A stretch of 64,000 bases of DNA from Leguminivora glycinivorella (taxonomy: Eukaryota > Arthropoda > Insecta > Lepidoptera > Tortricidae). The position numbers were made by a program, and so were the translations under genes. This document shows, in pieces, positions 11,268-23,300 of this stretch (its first letter is position 1; every line of letters starts with the position of its first letter). The stretch covers positions 10,577,141 through 10,641,140 of the forward strand of contig NC_062975.1 of NCBI RefSeq assembly GCF_023078275.1, given 5' to 3'. The notes beneath the pieces are model-generated. The model ran no database searches and was not told the origin of the DNA. It worked only from the letters and a program-made list of their open reading frames with translations.

Positions 11268-11748
11268 TAGAGATGGGCCGAATACGGACTTTGCCGAATA
11301 CGAATATTCGTCCGAACATTCGGTTCAGCTGCCACCGAACCGAACATTCGGCCGAATATTCGGTTCCGCCATATTTTAAATCCTGGCTTGGAGTTAAAAA
11401 CTTTCAATGATTGGTAATGGGTACTAAGGATCTTATTGTTTCTATAATTTAGTGCCGAAGAAAATTTTGGTTTTTGTTTCTTAAACTACGTTATTTTCAC
11501 TTTTTTACATAATTATTGTAGGTACTTATATCTTAACTTTATCTTCCTTTGGTGGTTTGGTTCCTTAGAATGCTGAAATAGGATGTCATTATCTGATGAA
11601 AAACGAAACAACTTACGCTATTTATTTACTTTGTTTATTCGGTAAATATTCGGCAATGTAACCGAACTATTTGGCCGAATACGAACATTGAAAAACTTGC
11701 CGAATATGCCGAATACCGAATATTTACCGAATATTCGGCCCATCTCTA
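11268..11748. mobile_element. hAT-type MITE, 481 bp, 8-bp duplication
   Basis: Ends TAGAGATGGGCCGAATA ... TATTCGGCCCATCTCTA are flanked by ATAACAGG on both sides (11260-11267, 11749-11756). The ends are built of repeated CCGAATATTCGG units. No transposase. Confidence 0.85.
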
Positions 11749-12379
11749 ATAACAGGTATATTTTATTTCAACACGATATAGAACTTATGTAAGAGTAGTT
11801 AGTTAGCACTTACATACCAGTAGTGGCACTTACATAAATAACTCACTATCTGCTTATCACGCTGTTCAAATGTTTTCTTCTTCTTTGTTTGCTCTAATGC
11901 CTACAATTAAACGTTCTAGGCAAGTATTTATATTCAATCTAACAGTGAACGTCATGATGTGTATTTCTATCTAAATAATACGTTAAAGATGACCCTTTGA
12001 TGAAACCTCGTCGTGTACTAATCATAAACTAAACGATAACTAATATTCTTACCCAAATACCTACTTATATACGTATTTTACTGCCGTGATGTACATGTAG
12101 TCTTCAGTTAGGTTAGCCTATTTATATACAACCTATTTTTTCAGATACTACTCTAGTTTTTATTAGATACTATTACTTCATGAGGCTGTAGATATTTACA
12201 AAAGCGGCTGTCGCATTTATTTTTTCAAACCCAGATCATAAAGTAATTATTGGTAGTATCAAAATTATCTAATTAAATTCTAAGAAACATTTCGCGTTCA
12301 AAAACCACGATCTTGGGCTCGTTTGTAAGTTTTCCAAGTTTTTGACTGTTAAGTAGTCAATTAGTCATCATCATTATCA

Positions 12380-12450
12380 TCAGATATCATCTTCGTATCG
12401 CGTCCACAGCCGGTTGAGCATTTCTTGACGAAAATCACTTGCAGCCAAAC
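12380..12450 (-). other. short open segment with splice acceptor, probably a retroelement 3' end
   Basis: On the minus strand TATATATAG precedes a frame that is in phase with the crystallin exon upstream and ends ...LWTRYEDDI-stop, followed by a GATGATAATGATGATGA tail. The tail resembles lepidopteran LINE/SINE 3' ends and the residues do not match the crystallin family, so I prefer a repeat fragment to an exon. Confidence 0.3.
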
Positions 12451-12572
12451 CTATATATAGTATAATGTAAATTGTAGGTACATCATACTCGTCAGAATAA
12501 AGCTTATTAACAATATTAACCTCTATTTTGATGAGTCCATCTAATAGCTACCTAAAAACACCTGTAACTAAC

Positions 12573-14902
12573 CTTTAATGCACGCATACTGGTCGTCAGC
12601 ATTCAAAGCACCGCGCAGCAGACCCTCTTTCTCCAAAGTCTTCAGTTGCTGCTTGATATCGGCCAGGGCATCCGTCACTTGTTTCGGCACGATGTCGAAC
12701 ACTGTCACCTGGTAGCCGACTGACGCGAACAGCATCGCCCATGACCTTCCGATGAGGCCGCTGTAATGTATAAGAAATTGTTTGTTACACTTACTTGTCC
12801 TCTATAACTTGTATATGAGGTCAGATATTGGATGACAATGTTTTTATTGTAATGCATTGCAAAGTAAGCTGCAAAATAGTATTGTATGTTTAGAACACAT
12901 TATGTTTAGAATTGAATCATAAGTCAGAGATGCTTATTGCACAGGCTATTCCTCTAGTCTTACCGCGTAGTTTTACAAGTTGTACCACTGGGAATTTTCT
13001 TCCCAATATACTTACTGATAGTAAGAGCTAGGCAATAGGTAGGTTAGGTTTGTTAGGTACCTATAAATGCCTAAAGGGCAAACAATCTAGAAATAGGAGA
13101 CCCGCGCAGAGGGGCTCCGTCGAAACAATTGTCGCGTCTGGTTTCGTACAAAAAAGCAAAGTCTTACAAAAGTCTATTGGGAAGAAAATCCCCAATGGTT
13201 CAACTGGTAAAACTACGCGGTAAAACTACAGGGAATAGGTCTATTGTACTGGGTATAATATAGTATACATAGTTTAATTCGTTCATTTGGTAATGCAATT
13301 TTGCAGTGTGTGTGAGGTGCGTGAATGATTGTTATTCATGAATGTTATGATAATTATCGTATTTATGGAAAATCTAAAAATATATCTGGCGCAATGCACT
13401 CAACAACAGATCACATTACAGTTTGATTAGAGCCACTCTTATTTATAATAAATCTAATGATTTAACGTAAACTGATGAATCTGATGATGTACGCAAACTA
13501 TAGGTACATTTTTTACGTCCATATTTCAAATTAAATATAATCTTAACCAATATGCATAAGGTCCCTTTTCTTAAAGACAAACAGATATGCCCAGAAGTTA
13601 TATCATATATTTGACAAAATAGGTATACCTAACATCATGGGTTCTATTCACATAATATTATGGTCCGTTAAGGTCAAGATCGTACGATATGTTATCAACG
13701 GCAATTAAGTCTTGACTTATGACATTAAATAAGATATGAATATGATTTCTGTTAGTTTAAGAAAAATGTTCCAATTAAGATTCTATCCAAAACAAGATTC
13801 GTGTTATTTGAGAAAACATTTCTTTAACAAATTTAAGCGTTTTGTTAATTAGACAATAAATACTTGTATATAGAAAAATAAGTGTACATGTCTCTAGGTA
13901 AATGATCAAAAACCTAAATAACAGCATTCTTAGGTGAGCTGTAATGTTCCTAGATAAAAGATAATTTTAGTAATTTGTACTATCAGCTACATGGTGCATG
14001 GCGAATTTATCAATGAATTCATTCATAAATTCTCCATGCACTTTTGCAGGTGGTAGTACCTGTTTGAGGTACTGAACATGTAAGAGCGTTATCACATTAT
14101 CCGATCTATCGTTAGAAACGTCAGTACGAGTATCTGACAGAGGCAATAACAGGGGCGGCTCACTCCGCGATTCTATCGCCGCGCTACAAGTACATGCCGG
14201 TGGCCGCGAATTCGCGGCCCGTTCACTCGCGACGACCTTCGCGCGGCGCAATAGAATTCAATGTCGGCTGCTCGCGAGCGGTCCCTTTGTAAATGTAGGT
14301 AAGAATTTAGAATGGCGGCATTTTGTAAACATCAAAGGAGTGAGCCTTCTGTACTTGTACTATTATATATTCTGTGGCAATAATACCTAAGTACCTACTT
14401 ATTTATTTACTTTTTCACATCACTCACGGCAAACCTGAACATACCTACTTAGTCATATACTATAGGTAAACTAGTAACACTTGTAAACAATGTAAACACA
14501 TTAAGTTAGATACCTACTTAATGGTATTGCAGCTGTTTTGTGTGAATGTATGATCATATGTGAGTATGTGATCTATTTTTCAGACATCTACACGTAGGTA
14601 CACTTTATTAAAGAATTTAACTATTTGACTTTTTGATGTCAAGTTTAGGTACTTGAACACAATGAAAGCAGCAACAAATGCAATAACAAAATATATACTT
14701 CACACGAGAATACCTACAGGCATCTATATTTACGAACATTTCTAATTATTTATCAGGCATTTACATTTTCCTGTTAGCTACATTTCTTACTCATCTCAAT
14801 AAAATACACAAGGATAAAATCTGTGAAAACCAAACACGATTAATGAATACATAAATAGCCTTACCTGCCGACAATGCCAACTTTTTCTGTCCTAGGAGCC
14901 AT
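12573..14902 (-). CDS. lambda-crystallin / L-gulonate 3-dehydrogenase, first two coding exons only
   Basis: Family enzyme: NAD-dependent oxidation of L-gulonate, 3-hydroxyacyl-CoA dehydrogenase fold. Coding exons on the minus strand are 14902-14865 (38 bases) and 12760-12573 (188 bases), joined in phase across GT/AG sites. The start is Met in MAPRTEKVGIVGSG. The predicted 75 residues show a Rossmann GxGxxG motif (GIVGSGLIGRSWAM), then LFASVGYQVTVFDI and the helix region IKQQLKTLEKEGLLRGAL. This fits the N-terminal NAD-binding part of lambda-crystallin homologues, which are about 320 residues. The second exon ends at a good donor (AAAG|GTTAG), but no exon for the remaining three quarters is recognisable down to the GS gene. 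Either the gene is truncated or the next intron is very long and spans GS. The exons themselves are undamaged. Confidence 0.8.
12957..13228. repeat. MITE in crystallin intron
   Basis: Left TTACCGCGTAGTTTTAC and GGGAATTTTCTTCCC pair with right GGGAAGAAAATCCCC and GTAAAACTACGCGGTAA. About 270 bases, no frame. Confidence 0.65.
13229..14151. other. AT-rich intron sequence
   Basis: Part of the crystallin intron. I see no exon, RNA gene or recognisable element. Confidence 0.5.
14152..14377. repeat. dispersed repeat family D, copy 1
   Basis: GGGGCGGCTCACTCCGCGAT ... CATCAAAGGAGTGAGCCTTC ... TATTATATATTCTGTGG. Related copies at 39365-39870 (interrupted) and 51912-52120. The GGCTCACTCC motif near each end is inverted, suggesting a DNA element. 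A minus-strand open frame across it (13967-14251) is not conserved. Confidence 0.6.
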
Positions 14903-15164
14903 GTCTGCGTCTGTCCAGTGTCACTGCAATGCCGCGAATGAAACCAAATGAGATTGCTGCTTATTACTATACTATTAAAACTCTTTGAACTATTTATTGA
15001 CTTAACTTCACTTGACTCTGATTACGATACAGCCATTATTATGTAATATTGTTGTGCTTATCAGCTCTCGAGAGTTAATGGGTACTTATCAGGCCTTATT
15101 ATGCTAGTATGAAGCAAACATTTAAATATTCTTTGAATTTAAGGAAATGTTAAACTAGAACTAT

Positions 15165-15283
15165 GTCTCTTTCGTAAAACTAGTGCCTACGCCAAATCTT
15201 GGAATTAGTTGTCAAAGCGGACCTCAGGCTCCCATGAGCCGTGGCAAAATGCCGGGATAACACAAGGATGATGATGATGTTAA
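15165..15283 (+). repeat. 3' fragment of the 10407-type SINE
   Basis: CGCCAAATCTTGGAATTAGT ... CCCATGAGCCGTGGCAAAAT then GATGATGATGATG tail; matches the 3' half of the SINE at 10407-10734. Confidence 0.7.
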
Positions 15284-15614
15284 ACTGGTACTACTTACAA
15301 TTTACATCTGTTAAAAGAAAGTGAAAGCAACCGTTTATATTTCTGGTACTTATGATGATTCTAATAGCTCCGATATTTGAAGTTTTATTTAGATAGCATA
15401 CAGTAATCAGCTTTGCATAAAAATAATCAGTAAATTACCAGGGCCCTTGTTCGACTCACATTAACTGTCAAAGCCACATCATTTTAAAATCAATTGTAGA
15501 TATTATCGCATGCTGATTTTATCAAGTCTTCGAGTAAATAAATTGTACTACCATAACATATTACTGAAAAATGAATGTAGAAAAAACTATCTTTGTTTTA
15601 ACACTACTATTTGG

Positions 15615-15945
15615 TTTATTTATTGACTGGTCTACGGTTTGCTTTTTATATGTCCGGATGTTTTCAACTACGGGTCGCAACTGCACCGATTCCCGTGAAA
15701 TTTTGTGATCAGGATTCTATGATTAATAAGTAATTCTTTTGGTGGATCCTAATTATTTTTTGAATGTGGAAATTGCCATAAATGACTTACGCGTCAATAG
15801 TTCGTGGTGATTAATAAGACCATTGTGACTTGACTGTGATAATGTTTTGGAGAGCTAAAAGTCAGCGTTTTTCACTTTTGCGTTTTCTAAGCATGTCGCT
15901 AACCCCGCTAAGGTCTACAGCTAACGGAGCCACTAGTAATTGTTT
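15615..15945. repeat. dispersed repeat, second copy at 43935-44580
   Basis: TATGTCCGGATG and, further in, AATGTGGAAATTGCCATAAA and CATTGTGACTTGACTGTGAT recur in order at 43938 and 44430-44510. The second copy is interrupted by a cluster of family B MITEs. Confidence 0.45.
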
Positions 15946-16063
15946 GGTTTGGACGGTTTGGTTGTCACATTTGTCACCTAACTGTAGATAGTAAATGTAT
16001 AATTTTGACAGATAATTCTACCTATTCACTTACGATTTTACCCTCGTCAACGGATAATCATCA

Positions 16064-16187
16064 GCACGGGAAGCATGGTCGCGCGATAGACGATAAAATA
16101 GCAGGCCGTCCCTGTCGCACTATTCGTAAGTGCGATAGGGACGGCCTGATATTTTATCGTCTATCGCGCGACCATGATTCCCGTGCA
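16064..16187. repeat. near-perfect hairpin MITE
   Basis: GGTCGCGCGATAGACGATAA and its reverse complement flank a short core of CCGTCCCTGTCGCACTA. Same family as the pair at 22178-22440. Confidence 0.8.
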
Positions 16188-16334
16188 GGAAAGTCCAGTT
16201 GTGCCTTGTCGAATAACGCTCCAGGACATGACTTAATTAATTATTATTTGTCTTAAATGTTATTTCATCAAAGCCCAAATCTCTGTACATCTCTTCGTTA
16301 ATGTGATGATCATGGCAATGGTTAAATAACGTAC

Positions 16335-16390
16335 TTAGTTAGTTTGATGAAAATGGGTAATTGTGCACCATTCTCATCAAACTAACTAAT
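16335..16390. repeat. short hairpin
   Basis: TTAGTTAGTTTGATGA ... TCATCAAACTAACTAA, 22-base arms with an 11-base loop. Confidence 0.6.
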
Positions 16391-16563
16391 CATCAGATAT
16401 AGAGAGAGATGAAATTCATCATTCAAATTCATCTCCATGAGAGATTAAATAAATTATTGGAAAGAAAGCACCGAAATTTTTATGGTAACGTAATATTGTC
16501 TAAATATAGGTCTAGATTCTGGTGTGTGAGTGCGCCTTGATTTGTAACATAGCAAATCCGCAC

Positions 16564-16720
16564 AGGGTGGCTAGCCGAATGGCACAATCGCTCACGAAAC
16601 GCTCACGAAACGAAGCGCTAGTAGATATCTATCTCTATCGCGCTTGCGTACTGGCGCGACAGAGCCAGCGGCGTATCGCTTTCGTTTGGCGTCGGAGAAA
16701 TGCCATTCGGCTACGGGGCC
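16564..16720 (+). repeat. MITE family B, full copy
   Basis: AGGGTGGCTAGCCGAATGGC to CATTCGGCTACGGGGCC, 157 bases; nearly identical to 36857-37013 and 43961-44118. Confidence 0.75.
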
Positions 16721-16745
16721 AGTACAGTAATTCACTAGTAGTCGG

Positions 16746-17463
16746 TAAGGTCCGACCGAGATCTCGGTCTCGGTCTCGGCATTCTCGGCCGAAAATCGGG
16801 CCGAGATCTCGGTCTCGGTTCTCGGCCAAAATGGGCCGAGATTCTCGGCAAAACCGAGACTGCGGTTTTTAGCTTTCAGTTTGTTACATCGCCCGTTTGG
16901 TATCCCGATTTTAGTGATTTTGGTAGGGTCGTTATCGGTATTTTAAGCCAAAAACAAACAAATACCTAGGTATAATTCATAAAATAGTGTAAAATATTTA
17001 CGACAACTTTGATGTGTGTGGAAACTACCCGTAGAAAACACGATTCGACAACCTGTTTTATGATTTCTTGCAAAAAGTCACAAAAAATCAGGGTATTAAA
17101 CGTGCGTGTAAAACCTCTGAAATTGCATGCCTCTATAGGCTATGGCGACTGCTTACCACCGGGCGAGCCGTATAGTTGTTTTTGTCACTGACGTAGTCTA
17201 TTTTGCTACGGTAAATAGGTAAGGAGTGCGGGTAGGTTTGGGTAGTTGCAGAACCAAACACTAAGCAGGACCCAACATACTCTTAGTTTCCTGGTTAATA
17301 GGCGAATTTCGAATATGAAAACATTTTTTTGTGAAAATGGCATATTTTTTACTGTTTTACAAATTCTCGGTCTCGGTCTCGGTCTCGGCCGAGAACCAAA
17401 TTGAATCTCGGTCTCGGTCTCGTTCTCGGCCGAGACAAAAATATCGTTCTCGGTCGGACCTTA
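16746..17463. mobile_element. hAT-like element with TCTCGG arrays, 8-bp duplication
   Basis: Ends TAAGGTCCGACCGAGA ... TCTCGGTCGGACCTTA are flanked by GTAGTCGG (16738-16745, 17464-17471). Both subterminal regions are runs of (TCTCGG)n and its complement CCGAGA (16760-16865, 17366-17460), which resemble repeated transposase-binding sites. No transposase frame. Confidence 0.8.
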
Positions 17464-17739
17464 GTAGTCGGTGTTACAAAATGAAAAGAAAGAAAAGTCG
17501 TTTATTGCAACAAAAAAATATTTATTTTCCCCTCACTAGCTCGGAAACACGTGTTTTGTCTTTCAATACCAGCGGGTAAAAACGCATTTTATCCACTAGT
17601 GGGTACAGTAATTTGACCTTGAATAAAGTCAAATTAACTGCATTAAAATTGATAAAAGTAGGTGAATCTAGTAATAAAGATGATTTACCACCTGTGAAAC
17701 TACTGGAAGCAGTGAAAAACGCATTTTTTGCGTTGTAGT

Positions 17740-18375
17740 TTCCTCGCTATAATGAGGGGAAAAGTTTTGTGTTACACTCGGGTGCAAATGTATTTTACTT
17801 CTCATGTGTTAAAAAACTCGCAAGTTCAGGATTCTATTCTCGAACCACTCGCTTCGCTCGTGGTTCAACTATAGAATCCTTTCACTTGCTCGTTTTTCAA
17901 TTCCACACTCGACGTTAAAATACAACTTTGCCCCCTTGTATAACAAATAACTATTGTTTTACAAGGGGGCAAAGTAGTTGTTTAACCGCACGTGCCAATA
18001 TTGATACCCGAGCAAGCGAAAGATTTCAATATTGAACCGCGAGCGTAGCGATAGTGGTTCAAAAAGTGGAATCTTGAGCGTTGCGAGGGTTTCAAGGCAC
18101 GAAGGTTAAACCAACTTTGCCACCGAGTGAAACACAACATTTTTCACCACACCAACACAAACAAATTATTGACTATTAACCATCAAACTAAATCAAATCC
18201 ATCAATTTATTCAATATTTATGATTAAAAATCATCATTTACAGGTAAATTCTACCAGCCAGCTTAAGACATCACGTTAAAATTTGTATGAAATTACTTTG
18301 CACTCTTGTGGATAAAATGCAATTTTGCTATCTGTTGTCGAATAGCAAAGTAAGCCGTTACCAGTTGGTGTGGTG
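17740..18375. repeat. composite repeat family C, copy 1
   Basis: Contains TTTTTCACCACACCAAC, CAAGGGGGCAAAGTAGTTGT and GAACCGCGAGCGTAGCGA. The same blocks are at 28205-28640 (reverse) and 51505-51910. GAACCACTCGCTTCGCTCGT near 17835 also mirrors the block near 18040. Confidence 0.6.
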
Positions 18376-18429
18376 AAAAAGAATATGACACTTAAATACT
18401 TACTAAACAGTACAAAATCAGTTACATAG

Positions 18430-18530
18430 GGTTGGCTTGTGGCTGCAACAGGAGACCACTGAACATGTGCTCTGGCACTGATGGTGTCACAGCGCTGGAC
18501 TTCAGTGGAGCCCTGGCTAATTACTATCCT
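18430..18530 (+). pseudogene. possible LINE C-terminal fragment
   Basis: One frame reads QQETTEHVLWH followed by a stop. This resembles the cysteine/histidine tail of R1/Jockey-type LINE proteins (ETxEHVLxxC). Very short and broken. Confidence 0.3.
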
Positions 18531-19554
18531 TATTCGTTTATTTCTTATTTACACTTATATATTTAGGCACCTAATGGTGAAAATTGGTTATAAATAGTAA
18601 GGCACTGTTGCCATCAGCTGCAGCGCATCTGGGATGTTTGAGGATGCGCGCGTGGATAGAAAATTAGAGTACCTATTGGTGGCTCTACTGTGCTACATTT
18701 CCTTTCAGTACTAACCTTTTTTCTATAAATAGTAAATACTTTTTTAAGTTTGTCTGTAGGTTACTAACCTATGTAACTGGCTAGTGAGACAAGGCGTGGA
18801 TATTATGGCACGCTGACAACTGTCATGTCAATGAAAAAAACCTTTGTGTAACGGTGTAACTCGTCGATAATTACAATTAGATGTGCTCAAGATGTGCTAC
18901 AGAACACACAACTACAAACTATTTAATTCACTTTAATTATTTACCTATTAGTTCATACTGTCTCCTAATCACTTCGCTCAAGATTTCATACAATAATATT
19001 GGAATACCGCTGAAATTTTGAAATCTCTCTGAAGAAGACGAATCTGCTGACGAAGAAGACGAAGCTAAGCACAGTAAGTAACTTATTTATGAATTATCTT
19101 GATTAAGCGACGCTAGGTTCAGAGACCCGAGTTTTTCAGAAATCGATTTACACAATGTTCAGTTCACAACCAGAAGGAAGAGTTATACTACATATATTAA
19201 GTAAAAAAACTTCACTTACATTTATCATAACTTGACTTTATTTGGACTATACTACTTAATTAAATTATGCTATATCTACGTAAAATATGAGTGTTGTGCT
19301 GTCATAAAACAATAACAACTCTTTATTTAACATCACGGGCACCTTTTGCTGAACAAGTAAATGTGTTACATAATTTCATAAAACAAAAGTCTGATGATAA
19401 GTACTAATTCATAAATCATAATATTGAAATCAATCTTGGGTACCTATGTAAAGTAGACATCAAAGATTTGTGCCCGTATTTGTTCCGCTTCGTCTTGGAG
19501 AATAACTTGAAAGCTTTTCCTTAAAAACGAAGTCTTTTCAACGGCCTCTTTTAT
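18531..19554. other. AT-rich, no feature seen
   Basis: No gene or RNA feature supported. A short acidic run of codons (GAAGAAGACGAAGC, about 19030-19070) is too short to call. Confidence 0.4.
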
Positions 19555-19691
19555 TTAACCCATATGTGCCCAACACTTATATTTTTCCCTATTTTTTGAG
19601 GTGACAACCTCAGTCTCCTACTTATTTTAATGAGTAGTGGCGTGTTTTCAGCAGTGGGTCGAAAACGACCCTATGGGCATATATTGGTTAA
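19555..19691. repeat. piggyBac-type MITE candidate
   Basis: Flanked by TTAA on both sides (19555-19558, 19688-19691), with ends CCCATATGTGCCCA and the near-complement TGGGCATATATTGG. TTAA duplication points to the piggyBac superfamily. Confidence 0.55.
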
Positions 19692-20176
19692 ATACTTAAT
19701 TTCTCAACAATACGAAGAAATGTGCGAAATAAGTAGTACACATATTTTGACGTCAACCTCACATATGTACCTATTAACAAGCGATAGGAAAATCATAAGT
19801 TTTTATTTCAATTCAGATGGTATCGAGATCAAAGCTACCTTGATAGCATACAACAGTGCACAAGTAATTTACCTTTGTCCTAAGATAAAGAGCCAATGAA
19901 AACTATACCTGTTATGTTGTAAAATATAGGGCTGCCTACTAATAGAGAAGAATGATGTAACTCGATTGAATTCGTGTTATCATCCCGTAAAAGATAAACT
20001 ACGTATCAAACCCGCTGCAGACTTTAGACAAAAATATAATTACTACGTATTCAAATATAAGAGCAACGGATGTTTGATTAATTTCGACGCCGTTCGAAAG
20101 TCTCTGGAAAAAATATAAAAAAGACCAAAAAAACAATCACAGTATGTACCTATAAGGAATAAGTATTTTAGACCCA

Positions 20177-20304
20177 GTAGTCCAACTTCGAAAAATTTAT
20201 TATTTTCATTCGAAATTCAAAATCTGAAACACATTAGCCGCTTAGGTCGCGTGTCTTTTGTTTCTACCCAAGATCCTTACATGTTTTGTTCGAAGTTGGA
20301 TTAC
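20177..20304. repeat. small TIR element in the yellow 3' region
   Basis: Ends GTAGTCCAACTTCGAA and TTCGAAGTTGGATTAC are inverted with one mismatch. It contains the likely poly(A) signal of the yellow gene. Confidence 0.5.
20196..20201 (-). terminator. probable yellow poly(A) signal
   Basis: AATAAA on the minus strand about 146 bases past the stop codon at 20349-20347. No earlier AATAAA seen between stop and this site. Confidence 0.5.
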
Positions 20305-20346
20305 ACGCTATAAATCGGTGTACACTGGTACAACTGTGAAGTAGGA

Positions 20347-23300
20347 TTATTGGCAGGCGGTGCCAGCGATGGCTTCCGTGGTGTTGATGCTGAATATCCT
20401 GAAGTTGACTTCGTTGGGGTCCAGAGACTTGTACAGGAACCGCGGCAGCTTGTCAGTGAGCAGCCAAAGCGTGCCTTCATCATCCACCTGTGATCCAAAC
20501 ACAAATAATTTGAGGATTGTTTTGTTATTGTCGTGGTATAAAAAGGAAGCCACTTTGAACCGGACTTTTTAAGAGTGTGGTCACTGAACAGCAACGAATT
20601 TTCTTCTGTGAGTAGGGGTTGTTTTGGTTCAAACATCAAACGCTTTTATTATTATCAAGTGACTCCTTTACAGTCATTTTAGAACATAAAATGGGGTAAG
20701 TAACTGAAATAAAGGGGATAATTTCCGACATGCATTGCATAACTTGCTTGCTATCGCAACTTTGTCCATGTTAAATATGGTGTGCCGTCAAACCGTTGTG
20801 AACAAAACTCATAGATAATAGGGTCACTGAAAAACTACCTTTAGCATGAAGGTAAGTAGGGCTGTCAAACGATCCAACATCTCATATTATTTTGCTAAAG
20901 ATGAATTCTTACCTTCAAGTCGTTGGGGAATTCGTAAAGAATAGGGTCGCTGAAGAGCAGAGGGTTGGTCTCCGGCGTGTAGGGCTTGTTCACGTTCCAA
21001 CAGCCTACGCCGTCTCTGTTCACCTGATAACAGATTGTCTCTTTTGAAATATTGTTATCATTATCAATTGAATACGTTAATTATTTAACGATATTCGCTA
21101 AGTGCAAGACTACCGGCCTAGTCATGCTACGTGACGATCAAAACCTCAGAAACGCAGTCTGGCTCTGTCACGCCACCACAGACCGATAGAGACAGCTAGC
21201 TATGAAGCGCTTACGAAGGGTACTTAGTGCTTACCACGGGTAGTGCCTTCGCTTTAGTCGACTTTTATGATTTATCTTAATTTCGTACTGACGCTCACCG
21301 TGAGAGTAATGATGCTCCCACATAGGCTGTTATAAATGTTTTATAACACTGTGTGACACGGACTGCCACACCTGCACCCAAATATCGCATTGCCAGTGTC
21401 GTATAACGTAACAGTTAGAAGTTTGCTAGGTTTACGTAGAAACGTAAATGCACATGATTATATGTGTACCTGCACACTTACTTTACTTAGTAACCACGAA
21501 AATTATAATAAAACAAAAATAAAACTGTGCACGACGACCGTAACTAAAATCACTATTTGCATAAAACTGCACCATTTACATCTTTCAATGTCATTGTCAA
21601 TGGCATCGCGGGAAAAACTGCGACTGTGAATTTATCGGATAGAACTTGCATTCGTAAGTACCTAATCATAAGTAGGTAATTAGATTTATTTTTGCAAACG
21701 GAGTAAAAATACTTTGCAACCGACTCTAGTGAAGTGAGGGGGTAGAGCAGGGAGAATTTTCAGAATCTGTCAAATTACCCCATTACACACACAAACACCC
21801 TTCACTCACACTACCTCAATTTACTGTGAAAGGTCAGTGACCCTTAATTTTTTTACGGGCGTTATTTTGAGTTTGTAGTTAACTACTGACCTCCTTTGAA
21901 AAATTAAAACTGTAAAAAGGTTCGCTTATAAGCAGACAGAGATAAAATCCGTGTAATCTAGCTTTCCTCCTCTGTTCATGTCTCATGTGAATTTAATTTA
22001 CTTAAGTACCTAAATATGTAGATAACGTTCCTTACTCAGTTGATTGTTTACCTAGGTGTATTTCAAATTACTTTGCACTTCATTTTGCGTTACTTTTCTA
22101 CATTTAGATAAAAAATCGTCAGCCTGCCTATCTCTGCAAAACATTAATCAAAGACGCGTGTGAAGGCCGATACCTCCAGGCAGACAATTATGGTCGCGTG
22201 ATAAATGATAAAACATCAGGCTGTCCCTATCGCACTATTTGTAAGTGCGATAGGGACGGCACGATGTTTTATCATTTATCGCGCGACCATGATTGCCCTG
22301 CAGGTCTTCAGAGGCCTGTACGGAAGCATGGTCGCGCGATAGACGATAAAATATCAGGCCGTCCCTATCGCACTTACAAATAGTGCGATAGGGACAGCCT
22401 GATGTTTTATCATTTATCACGCGACCATAATTGCCTGCCTGTGCTGCGCATTACGTATATACGGGTTGTATTAAAGACTATCAGATATTTTCTTTATTCT
22501 TTTTGGTCGTTAGGTTTTTTATCATTTATTTTAATACAAAAATAAAGCATGTGTATAAAATTAAACCTAATGAATAGAGTACAGAGCTAGTAGCAGTCAA
22601 GTCAGAGACACAAAGAAACACAAGGAATATCGACCCATATCTTATCCAATACCGATACCGCCATCGCCATCTGCATCAGACTCTTGATCTTACCCAATTT
22701 CCGAGTCTCTTCTCTTAATTTCAGTTCCTTGAGTTGAAAATGTTGAAACTCATACTTAGTATTAAATAAAACACAAATACATATAAAAATCACAATATAA
22801 TTTTAAATTATGGCTTAGGCCCTGTACCAGTTGCAGTCGCCACGTCTGTAAAGCCCCTTGTAGTTTCTTTTAAATGGCTAAATACCTAGATGTCATGTCA
22901 TAAACATCTGTGATGTAATTGAAAATTAAAAAACATCGCTCGAAGATAAGGTTCAAATTAGCATGGCAAAAAATACAGTGCAGTCAAAATACCATCAAAA
23001 TACGAAAAAGCATATGTCAATGTCAATATCACTTCCGTATGCCGTATTTCAGGCCATAAGGGCTGTTTTCTCAAATATAAAAAAATCTCAAAAGCAGAAT
23101 TTTAATAAGACTTTTTAGGAAAATTATTTTGAACTTGATATGTAGAACAATTTTTAAAAGTTGTACAAAAAAAATCTGAACTAAGTTTGTAACTATATGA
23201 AAAGCATTTTTATCTTAGATTGCATATTTTAGTATCGTAACGAATTTTCTTTCAAATAAAAAGATAATTATTAGAATAGGTTGACGGTGTCTACCGTAAA

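Noticed and set aside
13967..14251. 94-codon minus-strand open frame
   Set aside because: Overlaps dispersed repeat family D; the frame is not kept in the other two copies.
16522..16872. An open frame of about 50 residues (LTKRSRNEALVDIYLYRACV...) repeated in several places
   Set aside because: It is exactly the family B MITE read in one frame; the other copies (9249, 36857, 43961, 44118) share it because the DNA is shared. No start context, domain or codon constraint is visible.
19020..19080. Acidic codon run followed by a donor-like site
   Set aside because: Only about 15 codons with no matching partner exon.
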